Program-made: the position numbers and the translations under genes
From: Neostapfia colusana
Lineage: Eukaryota > Streptophyta > Magnoliopsida > Poales > Poaceae
Direction: 5' to 3'
Length of the DNA: 64,000 nucleotides
Assembly (NCBI GenBank): GCA_030760725.1
Contig: JASWHV010000008.1
Coordinates: forward strand, 57,635,671 to 57,699,670
Part shown: one piece after another, positions 34,503 through 46,060 of the stretch
Position numbering within the stretch: position 1 is the first letter of the stretch
How the letters are laid out: every line of letters begins with the position of its first letter
The notes under the pieces: generated by a model
Database searches by the model: none
The model's input: the letters and a program-made list of their open reading frames with translations, nothing else
Told to the model about the DNA's origin: nothing

Positions 34503-36699
34503 GTGACACCCGGTTCCAAAAATAGAACCAAGTGAATGCATATGTGTGCCCAGGATGTTCATCACACATACACATGTAATCCACAAACTGAATTTAGAAT
34601 ATAACCACGAATAAATAGTGTTTAAATACATTATTACAATAACTCAAAGTCTCACTCATGAGTCTCTAACTTATTCTTGCAGCGGAAGTCTCGAAACGAC
34701 AGTGGAAACAACTAAAGACAGCAGGCTCCATCTTCGACTCCACAGTCATGTTGACGGTAGTTCGCACGCCTAGTACTCCACATGGTCCTCGAAGTACTCA
34801 TCTCCTGTAGCTGATGTTTATGTGATAATGCAAGGGTGAGTACATATCGTACTCAGCAAGTGCGGGAAAAGTATGACATGTAGCTTACAACAAGGTATGG
34901 AATAAAAAGGATCATTGCAGCAAGCAAATTTTATTTCACAAACATGATAAAAACAGCAAATATTTCTAGGTGAAATTTATCCCATCATAATCAAGTAATT
35001 CAGTAACATTCTCTCATCATAATTCACCATTTATCAAGTCTCATCCAGCCATTAATCTTTCTCAAGTTCATCTCATGCTCATAAATATTCATAACCATAT
35101 CATATTCATATAACCAAAACCAAACTCATTGTCATGACTCAAAACACTCCCAAATCCAATCCCAATGACCATACCATAACCATACCGAATAACCATCCCA
35201 AGTTTTCCCTCTAATCATGGAAGTTGACCAGGTGCTTGTGATCGGAAGCACGACTATCATGATAGTTTTACACTCTGCAGAGGTGGCACCACTTTACCCA
35301 CAAGTTCTTGATTTCGTCACCCGTCGGTGACTGCAGAACCTCCATTATACCAGTACACAACCGTCGGTGTATGGCCAAGAGATCACAAAATAGCCTTTAC
35401 AAAGGGGCTACTAGATGTATGGACTCACTGAGGTTTCACTGGCAGGCTCGAATCACCATTCTCCCACCCACGGGCCCCCTCTTGTGTCATGCAGTTCCCA
35501 GGGCAGTCCTCCTCGACTCCCGTTCCCCACGCCATCCACAGTTCATAACAAGCTAGCAACACACCTAATTAATCAGCTAAGCCGCACCCATACTCGGCCT
35601 TGTGGTGGCACTGTTTTCCTAGCATATTCTCGCATGAACCGATCCTTAGATCTACGGCAAGTACCACCATCTCATACAGCAACATCCACAAACCAAGATT
35701 GCCTAGATCTCCCCGATTCCATGCCCATTAACATCATCAAGATCTCATCATCATTATTCATATGAGTGCAGTAGCTAGACATGTTTTATTTCAGCTTCCC
35801 GTATCCCGTGAATTAAGCGAAGCAAAAAGGAAAGACGACCATACCCGAATCATCAACTTTCCCGTCGACAAGGATGGTTAACAAAACTAGTAAACTCTTA
35901 TAAAAGGGTGTCCCATCAAGTTGACTCAAGCGTACGAGTTTTCGCAAACAAAACAGTTTCAAAACATGGGATCAATATGGTCAAGGGGCACTTGCCTTGT
36001 TCCTGTGGTTCTTGTTGTTCAAGCGTCTCGAAGTCCTGGTGCTGTAGTTCCTCGTAGATGGCCTCTTGAGCTTGTTCTTCTACTCACGATTGTGCACATA
36101 AAAAATTCACAGCAATCAATCATCATGCACAACTTTACTCAAGATGCAATGGAGTAGATAGATGCAAATCCTATGGTGCTGTTTTATTAATCCAGTTTGT
36201 ACGTGTTCTTGCATGTTTTAATGGGCTTTCATGGGGTTTTATGATGAACAAGGGTGTAGGGATCAAGTGTGGACGTGGTGATGACCTTGACTCAAGATCT
36301 AGATCAATTCCACCGTCAAAAATCGATCAACACACAATCTGTCCACACGTAAAAGTTTCTGCTCGAAGGGGGCGAAGAAACCGGATGCGTAGAAATAGCA
36401 GCGATGTCGTGAGATGGGTAATGGGGACCTACCTCACCTCCTTTTGGTGGCAGGGCCTTCCTCCTAGCAATGGTAGCAGTGGAGATTTTTTCTATGGAAA
36501 ATTTTGTTAGGACAGATCGTCGGGCTTCTTCTCCGGCAACGGCGGGGCTCAACGGGGCTCGACGGCGGCCAAATTCCGGCAAAGGGGGGGGGGACATGGC
36601 GACTTGGCAGCAAGGAAGGGGGCTTGGCAGCAGGGGGGGACTACCAAAAGGGAGAGGGGTGCGGCCAGGGGGTGGGGTTATATTTATAAGGGGGAAAAG

Positions 36700-36845
36700 A
36701 GTCCTAGGGGTGGAAACAAAGAGTCCTAGCAAGATGGGACTCAACCAAAGAGTCCTAAAGGTGGAAAGAAAGAGTCCTAATGGTGGGGGATTTAACCAAA
36801 GAGTCCTAGAGGTGGGGGACTTAACAAAAGAGTCCTAAAGGTGGG
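36700..36845. repeat. AGAGTCCTA minisatellite in GYP-C U3 (left LTR)
   Basis: Six copies of AAAGAGTCCTA with GGTGG or AAGATGGGA spacers, about 20-30 bases apart, directly upstream (minus strand) of the TATA-like box. It also occurs in the right LTR at 44335-44530. Confidence 0.8.
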
Positions 36846-37027
36846 GAATAGGGTTTCCCCCCTTAAGGGTTGTGGCCAGGGGGTCTCCCCTTTAATTGGT
36901 GCGGCCAATTTGGGGAAAATTCCCTCCAAATGTGGGGGAAATTCCCCTTTTGTGGAATTTGGGAATTTGTAAATTTTGGGGAAATTTGGGAATGGCTCAT
37001 TTAAGCTATCTTTTTCCCATTCCTCAG

Positions 37028-37395
37028 CATTTCTATGTCACTTGTTCCATTTCTACATTCCCCTCTCCATTTCTATGTCCCATTCTCCATTTCTACATTC
37101 CCCTCTCCATTTGTATGTCCCATTCTCCATTTCTACATTCCCCTCTCCATTTCTATGCCCCATTCTCCATTTCTACATTCCCCTCTCCATTTCTATACCC
37201 CATTCTCTATTTCTATATTTCCCTTCTCCATTTAGATGCCCCATTCTCCATTTCTATATTCTGTTCTCCGTTTATGTGGTTTTTCCACCATTTCTATGGT
37301 TCCTTCATTTCTATGGTTCTTTCTCCATTTCTAGGGTTGTTTCTCCATTTCTATAGTTCTTTCTCCATTTCTAGGGTTCTTTCTCCATTTCTACT
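37028..37395. repeat. CCATTTCTA minisatellite in GYP-C U3 (left LTR)
   Basis: About eighteen 20-base units alternate as CCATTTCTACATTCCCCTCT and CCATTTCTATGTCCCATTCT, giving a 40-base higher-order period. The homologous array is in the right LTR (44710-45075). Confidence 0.9.
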
Positions 37396-37462
37396 TCTTT
37401 TATAATGCTTCTCTACATGAAAAATGTATGCAATGCATGGAGATGAATTTGAGGGTGTTACA

Positions 37463-37480
37463 AACCTACCCCCATTAAGC
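37463..37480 (-). other. Polypurine tract of GYP-C
   Basis: On the minus strand, GCTTAATGGGGGTAGGTT directly precedes the 3' LTR. Confidence 0.75.
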
Positions 37481-40400
37481 TGAATCTTATCCTCGATATT
37501 TGATAGAGTGGATAATGGATGAGGGAATTTTTCCTTGAGATCTTCCTCACGCTCCCATGTAGTTTCGGCTTCCGTGTGATGGCTCCATTGTACCTTGCAC
37601 CAACGGATTACTTTATTTCTCATGACTCTTTCCTTCACATCCAAAATATTGACGGGGTGTTCCGCATAGGTCAGATCCTCTTGAAATTTGAGCTCATCCA
37701 TCGGTACTTGTTCTTCCGGTACTCTTAAGCACTTCTTGAGTTGGGATACGTGAAATACATCGTGCACGTCAGAGAGGTGCGTTGGCAGCTCTAGTTGATA
37801 GGCTACTTCTACTCGCTTGCCCAAAATCTTTAATGGCCCGATATAGCGAGGTGCTAACTTACCTTTGACGTTGAACCATCGTTGGCCTCGGATAGGCGAT
37901 ACCTTAAGATACACGAAATCTCCCACTTCGAAGGTTAATTTTCTTCGCCTATTGTCCGCATAACCTTTTTATCGTGACTGAGCAGCCTTAAAGTTTTCTC
38001 GTATCGTTTGGACTTGCTTCTCGGCGTCTTGCAGCACTTCGGGTCCAAACACTCGGCTTTCTCCGATCTTATTCCAGAACAGCGGCGTTCTACACCGTCT
38101 ACCATACAATGCTTCGAAAGGTAACATCTTCAAGCTGGCTTGATAGCTGTTGTTGTATGAGAATTCAGCATACGGCAAGCTCCTATACCAACTACGCCCA
38201 TGTTTCAAGGAGCAAGCTCTCAACATGTCTTCCAAAATTTGATTTGTATTCTCAGTTTGCCTGTCGGTTTGCGGGTGATAAGCGGAGCTGAAATTAAGTC
38301 GTGTACCCATGGCTTCATGCAGCTTCTTCCAGAACCTAGAGGTAAATTGAGAACCCCGATCTGAAACTATCCTTTTCGGAACTCCATGGCGACACACTAT
38401 TTGCTCCATATACAGCTCGGCTAGTTGTGCGACGCGGTACGTGGTTCTAACAGGAAGGAAATGGGATGTTTTTGTCAATCGGTCCATGATAACCCAGATA
38501 GAGTCGTAACCCGATTGAGTATGTGGCAATCCTATGATGAAATCCATGCTGATGTCTTCCCACTTCCACTCGGGTACTTTCAATGCCTGCAACAATCCAG
38601 AGGGTCTTTGATGTTCGGCCTCCAACCGTTGGCACGTATCGCATAAGGCAGCATATTCAGCTATGTCCCTTTTCATACCATCCTACCAATAGCAAGTTTT
38701 CAAGTCCTTGTACATTTTTGTACAGCCGGGGTGTATGGAATAAGGTGAGTCATGTGCCTCCTTTAATATCGTGTCGCGGATGTGCTTCACATTAGGCACA
38801 CAAATCCTTTTCCCTAACCAAAGTGTGCCTTTCTCGTCTTCCTTGAAATCCTTTTCTATGCCTTGTCAGATTCTTTCCTTAATTTTCTTGATTTTCGCAT
38901 CCGTTGCTTGGCCATCTCGTATCTCTTGTTCCAGCGAGGAGTTCAGTTCTATCACCTCCATCTCGTTCAAGAACCTGAGATGTAACCGTTCGAACTCCTT
39001 GTGCAGCTCGGGTGGCAGCTTTCGAACCGTGAGTTGGTGACATGCTCCCTTTCGGCTCAACATATTAGCTACTACATTGGCCTTTCCGGGTTGATAGTTG
39101 ATTCCAACATCATAATCCTTGATGAGTTCCAACCATCGATGTTGCCTCAAATTCAGATCCATTTGCGTGAATATATACTTGAGGCTTTTTTGATCCGTGT
39201 AGATCTCACATCGGTGGCCAAGGATATAATGTCTCCAAATCTTCAAGGCATGTACCACAGTTGCAAGTTCCAAGTCGTGTGTGGGGTAATTCAGCTCATG
39301 TTTCTTTAGTTGTCTCGATGCATAGGCTACCACTTGTCCTCCTTGCATGAGCACACATCCAAGCCCTTGTCTTGATGTGTCACAATGTATGTCGAAGCTC
39401 TTGCTCACATCCGGCAATACCAAAACCGGCGCTGTTGTTAATCTCTTCTTTAGTTCTTCAAAGCTGTCTTGACACGCTGGTGTCCACTGAAATGATTTCC
39501 CCTTCATTAGCAATTCAGTCATAGGCTTCTATATTTTGGAGAAATCCTTGATGAACCAGCGGTAGTATCCAGCCATCCCAAGGAAACTCCGAATATCTCT
39601 CACATTCTGCAGTTGGTTCCACTTCAAAACATCTCCCACTTTTCCGGGATCAACTGATACTCCTTCTTCGGAGATAATGTGGCCTAGGAACGATATCTCC
39701 TTTAGCCAAAATTGACACTTGCTGAACTTAGCATACAATTGATGCTCTCGCAGTTTCTGCAATGTTAACCTCAGGTGTTTTTCGTGTTCTTCCTCGCTCT
39801 TTGATTACACCATGATATCGTCGATGAAAACCACGACGAACTTGTATAAGTACTCCATGAAGACCTTATTCATGAGGTACATAAAGTATGTGGGTGCATT
39901 CGTTAACCCAAAAGACATAACAGTATATTCATACGAACCATACCGTGTTCGAAATGCAGTTTTGGGTATGTCGGAGGGCTTAATCTTCAGCTAGAAGTAT
40001 CCCGACCGAAGATCAATCTTGGAGAAAATTCGGGCACCTTTCATTTGGTTGAACAGGTCCTCTATACGGGGCAGCGGATATTTATTCTTGATCGTCACCT
40101 CATTGAGAGACCTATAGTCCACACACATCCTTTGAGTTCCATCCTTTTTGTCTACGAAGAGCACGGGGGCTCCCCACGGTGATGAGCTTGGGCGTATAAA
40201 ACCCTTTCCTAGCTGCTCCTGAATTTGCTTCTTGAGCTCCACTAGTTCATTAGCGGGCATCCTATATGGCCTCTTCGCTATAGGTGCATTTTGGGGTACT
40301 AAATCAATGGCAAATTCAATGTCCTGGTCAGGCGGTATACCTGGAAGTTCTTCTGGGGACACATCTGAATATTCTTGAACCACCAGAATGCTTTCTAATG

Positions 40401-40650
40401 TCGCTTATTCGATATGGTTCAGCACTGCCTTCTCGGTTGCTGGTTGGGCTGCCTTGAACTCAATACGAGTATCGTGCTCACTTGTCAACTGCACGATCCT
40501 CTCAGCACATTGAATCACTCTGTTGTGCTTGCTTAACCAGTCCATTCCAAGTATTATGTCAATCCCTTGGGAATCTAGGACAATAACGTTGGCAAGAAAG
40601 TCTACCCCCCTTATTTTAAGGCTTACTTTCGGATAGAATTCAAAATTGAA
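37463..40650 (-). pseudogene. GYP-C pol: half protease, RT, RNase H, integrase
   Basis: One minus-strand frame. It begins inside protease (VIVLDSQGIDIILGMDWL near 40560), without the DSGA active site. RT follows with GKGFIRPSSSPWGAPV, YPLPRIEDLFNQM and the intact FVVVFIDDI box near 39830; RNase H has CDTSRQGLGCVLMQ and TDQKSLKYIF. Integrase has HH-CC (CDTCQRLEAEHQRP), MDFIIGLP, VSDRGSQFTSRFW and HDVFHVSQLKKCLR. Stops stand near 40407, 39991, 39806, 39529, 38866, 38686 and 37969. The last part of integrase stays open through the polypurine tract into the LTR (to 37351). It is closest to GYP-E in order and wording. It cannot make a working enzyme set. Confidence 0.9.
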
Positions 40651-40918
40651 GAAGTGATTTCCTAACTATATGCATCAAGGTGTATGAACTAAGCAACTTC
40701 TTTCATTAATATCATCCTATACGAGGATGTGAACAAGTGCCGAAGCATCTCACATCTCTCTACTATGTGTGGATGTGTACTTTCGCAGAAGCGTCCCACA
40801 ACTCACACCCAAGCACACAAACATAAGCAATCATCACAAAAATTCAGCACACCATTCTTATTCAAGCTACTATGATCTAAGCGTTCCTATCACAGTTTTA
40901 TCCAATGGAAACCTAAAC

Positions 40919-41891
40919 TTAATCGTGAGAATCGGTGCTGTTCTCGCCGTGTGACTGGGGTGGTCCATATATGGGCGCACGCCATGGTGAGTCGGCAGTC
41001 CATGTAGGGACAGATGACGCTGGTGCTCCATTTGCTCTCGCGTTGGCATGAGTCTCCTCTTGTTTTTCCAACAAGTACAGCTTCTTTCAGAGGTAACGGA
41101 TGTCTTCTTGTGTGCTTGCATAGCGGTTTCTGAACTTCACGAGCAACCTCTGAGACTTGTCAGCAGCTTGTGGGTTGGAAAGATCTCATCCATGAGGTCC
41201 AATGATCTCCCTTGTACCACTCTTCCGATACGGGTGCAGCTCAAAAGTAGTGTTCTCAAGCTGCTCACGGAAGGCGTAGCACAGTCCGGTGAGTGCATCC
41301 CATGCAGCATTTTGATAGCTTCTGCCCTTGTAGCTCTCCATGTGGTGCGAAGTGTCGAGTGACAACCCTACCGTTAGATAGGATGGTTACTTCAGCCTTC
41401 CACTCTTCATGTTCGAGACGAGGGACTTTCTTGAGAAGATATTCCGGGTATAGGCTGCAGCAATCCAGAAATTCTTTGAGCTCCTTAGATATGTGTCCTC
41501 CTTCCATTCCGTCAAACCGAAATTCTTGAACTGAAAGGTTGGCCCGTTCATCGCCTTCATTATTGGTCTCAGCAAGGGGTGGCTCCTCTTCAGATTCATC
41601 TCCTCCCGACATAGCTTCATGAGGCTCCACGAGGTGTAAGCCCGTGTGAAATTCCTCCTGAGGTTCGTACCAATGCCGTTCTTGTGGATCATCCTCCATA
41701 TCATCTTCGAATGGTTCCACCTCTTCCGGGTCCTCTTCCTCATGCATAGCGCTATTGACTTCCTCTTTATCATGAGGTTCCGTCTTCACTTCCTCCCAAT
41801 ATGGTCCATCGGACACCTCAATGGGGTTAAGAGCACTCCCACGTGGTGGTGGACGAGTTCTTATGCGTGCTGTGCTCCTGGTCACCGGCAT
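40919..41891 (-). pseudogene. GYP-C extra ORF upstream of pol (ORF0)
   Basis: Starts MPVTRSTARIRTRPPPRG at 41891. A long acidic tract follows (KEEVNSAMHEEEDPEEVEPFEDDMED), then LSVQEFRFDGMEGG and EYLLKKVPRLEHEEWKAEVT. The first frame ends at 41265, but the sequence stays coding-like in a neighbouring frame (EQLENTTFELHPY, a coiled-coil-like YLLEKQEETHANARAN) to a stop at 40919, with two further nonsense codons. The tail (TWTADSPWRAP) resembles the tail of the GYP-E counterpart (TWTPDSPDRRA), so the two are homologous. Function unknown. An extra ORF before gag has been reported in related rice elements, as I recall it. Confidence 0.65.
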
Positions 41892-42140
41892 CTATAAATA
41901 AGACATGAGAAACTTTAGAGAAGGAAGAAATAACTCCAAAACTTTAGAAGCTATGGAGCAAGAAAGCAAAACTGTTGCTGTCCAAAAGAAGAGAAAAGAG
42001 GGGCTGAAAATAGCACTTTGCGGTGGCTGAATTGACAAGTAAAGTGCAGCAGCAAGCAATTTTCAAAAATAGCAGTTTAGAGGGGTGTTCCTATGTGTTT
42101 TAGAGTGTCCATTCTACCTAGGCTTGCATCCTATGGTCAA

Positions 42141-42159
42141 CGTGGCTCTGATACCAATC
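42141..42159 (-). other. Primer-binding site of GYP-C
   Basis: On the minus strand, TGGTATCAGAGCCACG lies 3-4 bases after the 5' LTR end. It is complementary to initiator tRNA-Met. Confidence 0.85.
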
Positions 42160-45137
42160 TGTGAAACCCGGTTCCGAAAATAGAACCAAGTGAATGCATA
42201 TGTGTGCCCAGGATGTTCATCACACATACACATGTAATCCACAAACTGAATTCAGAATATAACCATGAATAAATAGTGTTTAAGTACATTATTACAATAA
42301 CTCAAAGTCTCACTCATGAGTCTCTAACTTATTCTTGCAGCGGAAGTCTCTAAACGACAGCGGAAACAACTAAAGACAGCAGGCTCCATCTTCGACTCCA
42401 CAGGCATGTTGACGGTAGTTCGCACGCCTAGTACTCCACATGGTCCTCGAAGTACCCATCTCCTGTAGCTGATGTTTATGTGGTAATACAAGGGTGAGTA
42501 CATGTTGTACTCAGCAAGTGCGGGAAAAGTATGACATGTAGCTTACAACAAGGTATGGAATAAAAAGGCTCATTGCAGCAAGCAAATTTTATTTCACAAA
42601 CATGGTAAAAACAGCAAATATTTCTAGGTGAAATTTATCCCATTATAATCAAGTAATTCAGCAACATTCTCTCATCACAATTCACCATTTATCAAGTCTC
42701 ATCCAGCCATTAATCTTTCTCAAGTTCATCTCATGCTCATAAATATTCATAACCATCTCATATTCATATAACCAAAACCAAACTCATTGTCATGACTCAA
42801 AACAGTCCCAAATCCAATCCCAATGACCATACCATAACCATACCGAATATCCATCCTAAGTTTTCCCTCTAATCATGGAAGTTGGTCAGGTGCTTGTGAC
42901 CGGAAGCACGGCTATCATGATAGTTTTACACTCTACAGAGGTGGCACCACTTTACCCATATGTTCATGATTTTGTCACCCGTCGGCGACTGCAGAACCTC
43001 AATTATACCAGTACACAACCGTCGGTGTATGGCCAAGAGATCACAAAATAGCCTTTACAGAAGGGCTACTAGATGTATGGACTCACTGAGGTTTCACCGG
43101 CAGGCTCGAATCACCATTCTCCAACCCACGGGCCCCCTCTTGTGTCATGCAATTCCCAGGGCAGTCCTCCTCGACTCCCATTCCATGTGCCATCCACGGT
43201 CCATAACAAGCTAGCAACACATCTAATTAATCAGCTAAGCCGCACCCATACTTGGCCTTGTGGTGGCACTGTTTTCCTGACATATTCTCGCATGAACCGG
43301 TCCTTAGATCTATGGCAAGTACCATCATCTCATCCAGCAACATCCACGAACCAAGCTTGCCTAGATCTCCCTGATTCCATGCCCATTAACATAATCAAAA
43401 TCTCATCATCATTATTCATATGAGTGCAGTAGCTATACATGTTTTATTTCAGCTTCCCGTATCCTGTGAATTAAGCGAACCAAAAAGCCGACTCATCAAC
43501 TTTTCCGGCAACAAGGATGGTTAACAAAACTAGTAAACTCCTATAAAAGGGTGTCCCATCAAGTTGACTCAAGCGTACGAGTTTTTGCAAACAAAACAGT
43601 TTTAAAACATGGGATCAATATGGTCAAGGGGCACTTGCCTTGCTCCCGTGGTTCTTTTTGTTCAAGCGTCTCGAAGTCTTGGTGCTGTAGTTCCTCGTAG
43701 ATGGCCTCTTGATCTTGTTCTTCTACTCACAATCACGCACATACAAAATTCACAACAATCAATCATCATGCACAACTTTACTCAAGATGCAATGGAGTAG
43801 ATGGATGCAAATCCTATGGTGCCGTTTTATTAATCAAGTTTGTACGTGTTCTTGCATGTTTTTGGCTTTCATGGGGTTTTATGATGAACAAGGGTGTAGG
43901 GATCAAGTGTCGAAGTGGTGATGATCTTGACTCAAGATCTAGATCAATTCCACCATCAAAAATCGATCAAAACACGATCTGTCCACACGTAAAAGTTTCT
44001 GGTCGAAGGGGGCGAAGAAAACGGATGCGTAGAGACATCGGCAACGTCGTAAGATGGGTAATGGGGACCTACCTCACTTCCTTTTGGTGGCGGGGCCTTC
44101 CTTCCTAGCAATGGCAGCAGTGGGGAATTTTTCTATGGAAAATTTTGGTAGGACAGATCGTCGGGCTTCTTCTCCGGCGATGGCGGGGCTCGACGGCGGC
44201 CAAATTCCGGCAAGGGGGGGGGACTTGGCGACATGGAAGCAAGGAAGGGGGCTTGGAAGCAGGGGGGACGGCTAAAAGGGAGAGGGGTGCGGCCAGGGGG
44301 TGGGGGTTATATTTATAAGGGGGAAAATAGTTCTAGGGGTGGAAACAAAGAGTCCTAGCAAGATGGGACTCAACCAAAGAGTCCTAGGGGTGGAAACAAA
44401 GAGTCCTAGCAAGATGGGTCTCAACCAAAGAGTCCTAAAGGTGGAAAGAAAGAGTCCTAATGGTGGGAGATTTAACCAAAGAGTCCTAGAGGTGGGGGAC
44501 TTAACAAAAGAGTCCTAAAGGTGGGGAATAGGGTTTCCCCTCTTAAGGGTTGCGGCCAAGGGGTCTCCCCCTTAATTGATGCGGCCAATTTGGGGAAAAT
44601 TACCTCCAAATGTGGGGAAAATTCCCCTTTTTTGGAATTGGGGAATTTGGAAATTTTGGGGAAAATTTGGGGAAATTTTGGAATGGCTCATTTCGGCTAT
44701 CTTTTTCCCATTCCTCACCATTTCTATGTCACTTGTTCCATTTCTACATTCCCCTCTACAATTCTATGTCCCATTCTCCATTTCTACATTCCCCTCTCCA
44801 TTTCTATGTCCCATTCTCCATTTCTAAATTCACCTCTCCATTTCTATGTCCCATTCTCCATTTCTACATTCCCCTCTCCATTTCTATGCCCCATTCTCCA
44901 TTTCTGTATTTCCCTTCTCCATTTCTATGCCCCATTCTCTATTTCTATATTCCCTTCTCCATTTCTGTGGCTTTTCCTCCATTTCTATGGTTCCTTCCTC
45001 CATTTCTATGGTTCTTTCTCCATTTCTATAGTTCTTTCGCCATTTCTAGGGTTCTTTCTCCATTTCTACTTCATTTATAATGCTTCTCTACATGAAAAAT
45101 GTATGCAATGCATGGAGATGATTTTGAGGGTGTTACA
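42160..45137 (-). repeat. 5' LTR of GYP-C (2.98 kb)
   Basis: Partner of 34503-37462. It begins TGTGAAACCC on the plus strand (a change from TGTGACACCC) and ends TGTTACA. It contains the TATA-like box at 44307-44319 and minisatellites at 44335-44530 and 44710-45075. Confidence 0.9.
44710..45075. repeat. CCATTTCTA minisatellite in GYP-C U3 (right LTR)
   Basis: Same 20/40-base units as 37028-37395, with different copy composition in its promoter-proximal part. Confidence 0.9.
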
Positions 45138-45142
45138 ACTAT

Positions 45143-45593
45143 CCCTTGGTACCTCCGAGATGCACCTTTCCACCTGGTTTCTTCCACCCGAATATCCATC
45201 GCTTAGGATTTCTCTGCCTTAGGGTTCTTGATCAAGGGATTATAAGATAGACTTATTTTGCTCAAGTAATTAGTAATTGTTGCCGAACTTATTTGAAGTG
45301 GTTTCTTATGTTGCTTAAATTTATATTTCATAGGGGTGGTGTCCTAGTATTAATGTCAGAATTTTACTACTTGAAGTTCAGCGTTTTCTTCATCAGCCAA
45401 ATGCGCCCGATGTTGAAAATGATTGTTATAATCTACTTATCAAGGTTAGTAACTTTGTGTTAGTGAGCAACCTAGGTTATATATCATTCCTCATTCGACA
45501 TTTGTCAATTTTAAATAATGTCAATGTTATTTTCAGGATCCAGAGGAATATAAGAGACGTTTGTTTGGGAGCAAGCTCGACGGTACAGTTTAG
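45143..45593 (+). pseudogene. SCE1-like: Captured SUMO-conjugating enzyme (SCE1/UBC9-like), exons 3 (rest) to 5
   Basis: Exon 3 continues with VPPRCTFPPGFFHPNIHRLG. It carries the HPN motif of E2 enzymes and the catalytic Cys codon at 45215-45217 in FLCLRVL, where UBC9 has TVCLSIL. The expected donor after LDQG is missing (no GT), and the unspliced frame hits TAG at 45248. Exon 4 is 45334-45444 (acceptor TTTCATAG, donor GTTAGT), reading GWCPSINVRILLLEVQRFL and QPN. Exon 5 is 45537-45593 (acceptor TTTCAG), reading DPEEYKRRLFGSKLDGTV then stop, matching the UBC9 C-terminus. Exon order, phases and length equal a full plant SUMO E2. Damage is limited to the GYP-C insertion and one splice donor. 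Confidence 0.85.
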
Positions 45594-45810
45594 ATCGATC
45601 GATGGGAGCTTCATGGGAATACAGGTCTGAAATGTATAGTTTAGATGGCACACAATGTGTATAAACTATGAAATGTTAATGTTTATCTCTAAATTGCAAT
45701 GTGATTGTGGTTCTATATGTTCATTGTGGCAACAATGCATATTTATTATCTCTATGCGTGAAGTGGCAATGGACAAATATACTAGAAAGTACATGATTTA
45801 AAATTTTTTC

Positions 45811-46060
45811 ACAGGTTGTGTTTAACTAATAGCCGCCTGTGAAATCTGTGGCTATATAAGGCCGCCTAGAAATGACATAATTTAAACATTTTTCATAGGC
45901 GGTGTTTAACTAAGAGCCTCCTGTGAAATCGCGCCTATATTAGGCATCTCAGGCGGTTTTAAATTACAATTTACAAGCCACCTACACTAATACATATTCA
46001 CAAGCGGTGTTTAACGAAGAGCCACCTGTGAAAATTTGCGCCTATATAAGGCCGCTCGGT
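45811..46060 (+). promoter_or_regulatory. Triple promoter-like repeat upstream of ORF2/Ulp1
   Basis: Three copies of a roughly 90-base unit: GGCGGTGTTTAAC, then AGAGCC(G/A)CCTGTGAAA, then GCGCCTATATAAGGCCGC. TATA-like boxes lie at about 45853, 45933 and 46043. The GGCGGT and GCCGCC parts can pair as a hairpin. The third copy is followed by GACGCCGTCAGGCTGCCAAA, also found downstream of the TnpD TATA box in CACTA-1. Confidence 0.6.

Larger units (their letters stand above)
34503..37462 (-). repeat. 3' LTR of GYP-C (2.96 kb)
   Basis: On the plus strand it runs TGTGACACCC...GGTGTTACA, beside the polypurine tract at 37463. On the minus strand U3 lies at its right and contains two tandem repeats before a TATA-like box (CTTATAAATATAA, 36690-36678). 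Confidence 0.9.
34503..45137 (-). mobile_element. GYP-C, complete gypsy element lacking gag
   Basis: Two LTRs (34503-37462 and 42160-45137), a polypurine tract, a primer-binding site and the perfect 5-bp target duplication ACTAT (34498-34502 and 45138-45142). The internal part, on the minus strand, has an extra ORF (40919-41891) and pol from mid-protease to integrase (about 37463-40650), but no gag. Pol has at least six nonsense codons. The LTRs differ visibly (five differences in the first 100 or so bases compared by eye), so it is older than GYP-E. It interrupts exon 3 of the captured SUMO E2 gene. Confidence 0.92.

Noticed and set aside
36896..37405. ORFs of repeated FHFYIPLSI-like residues
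   Set aside because: Translation of the CCATTTCTA minisatellite. No cellular protein is implied, although hydrophobic runs mimic membrane segments.
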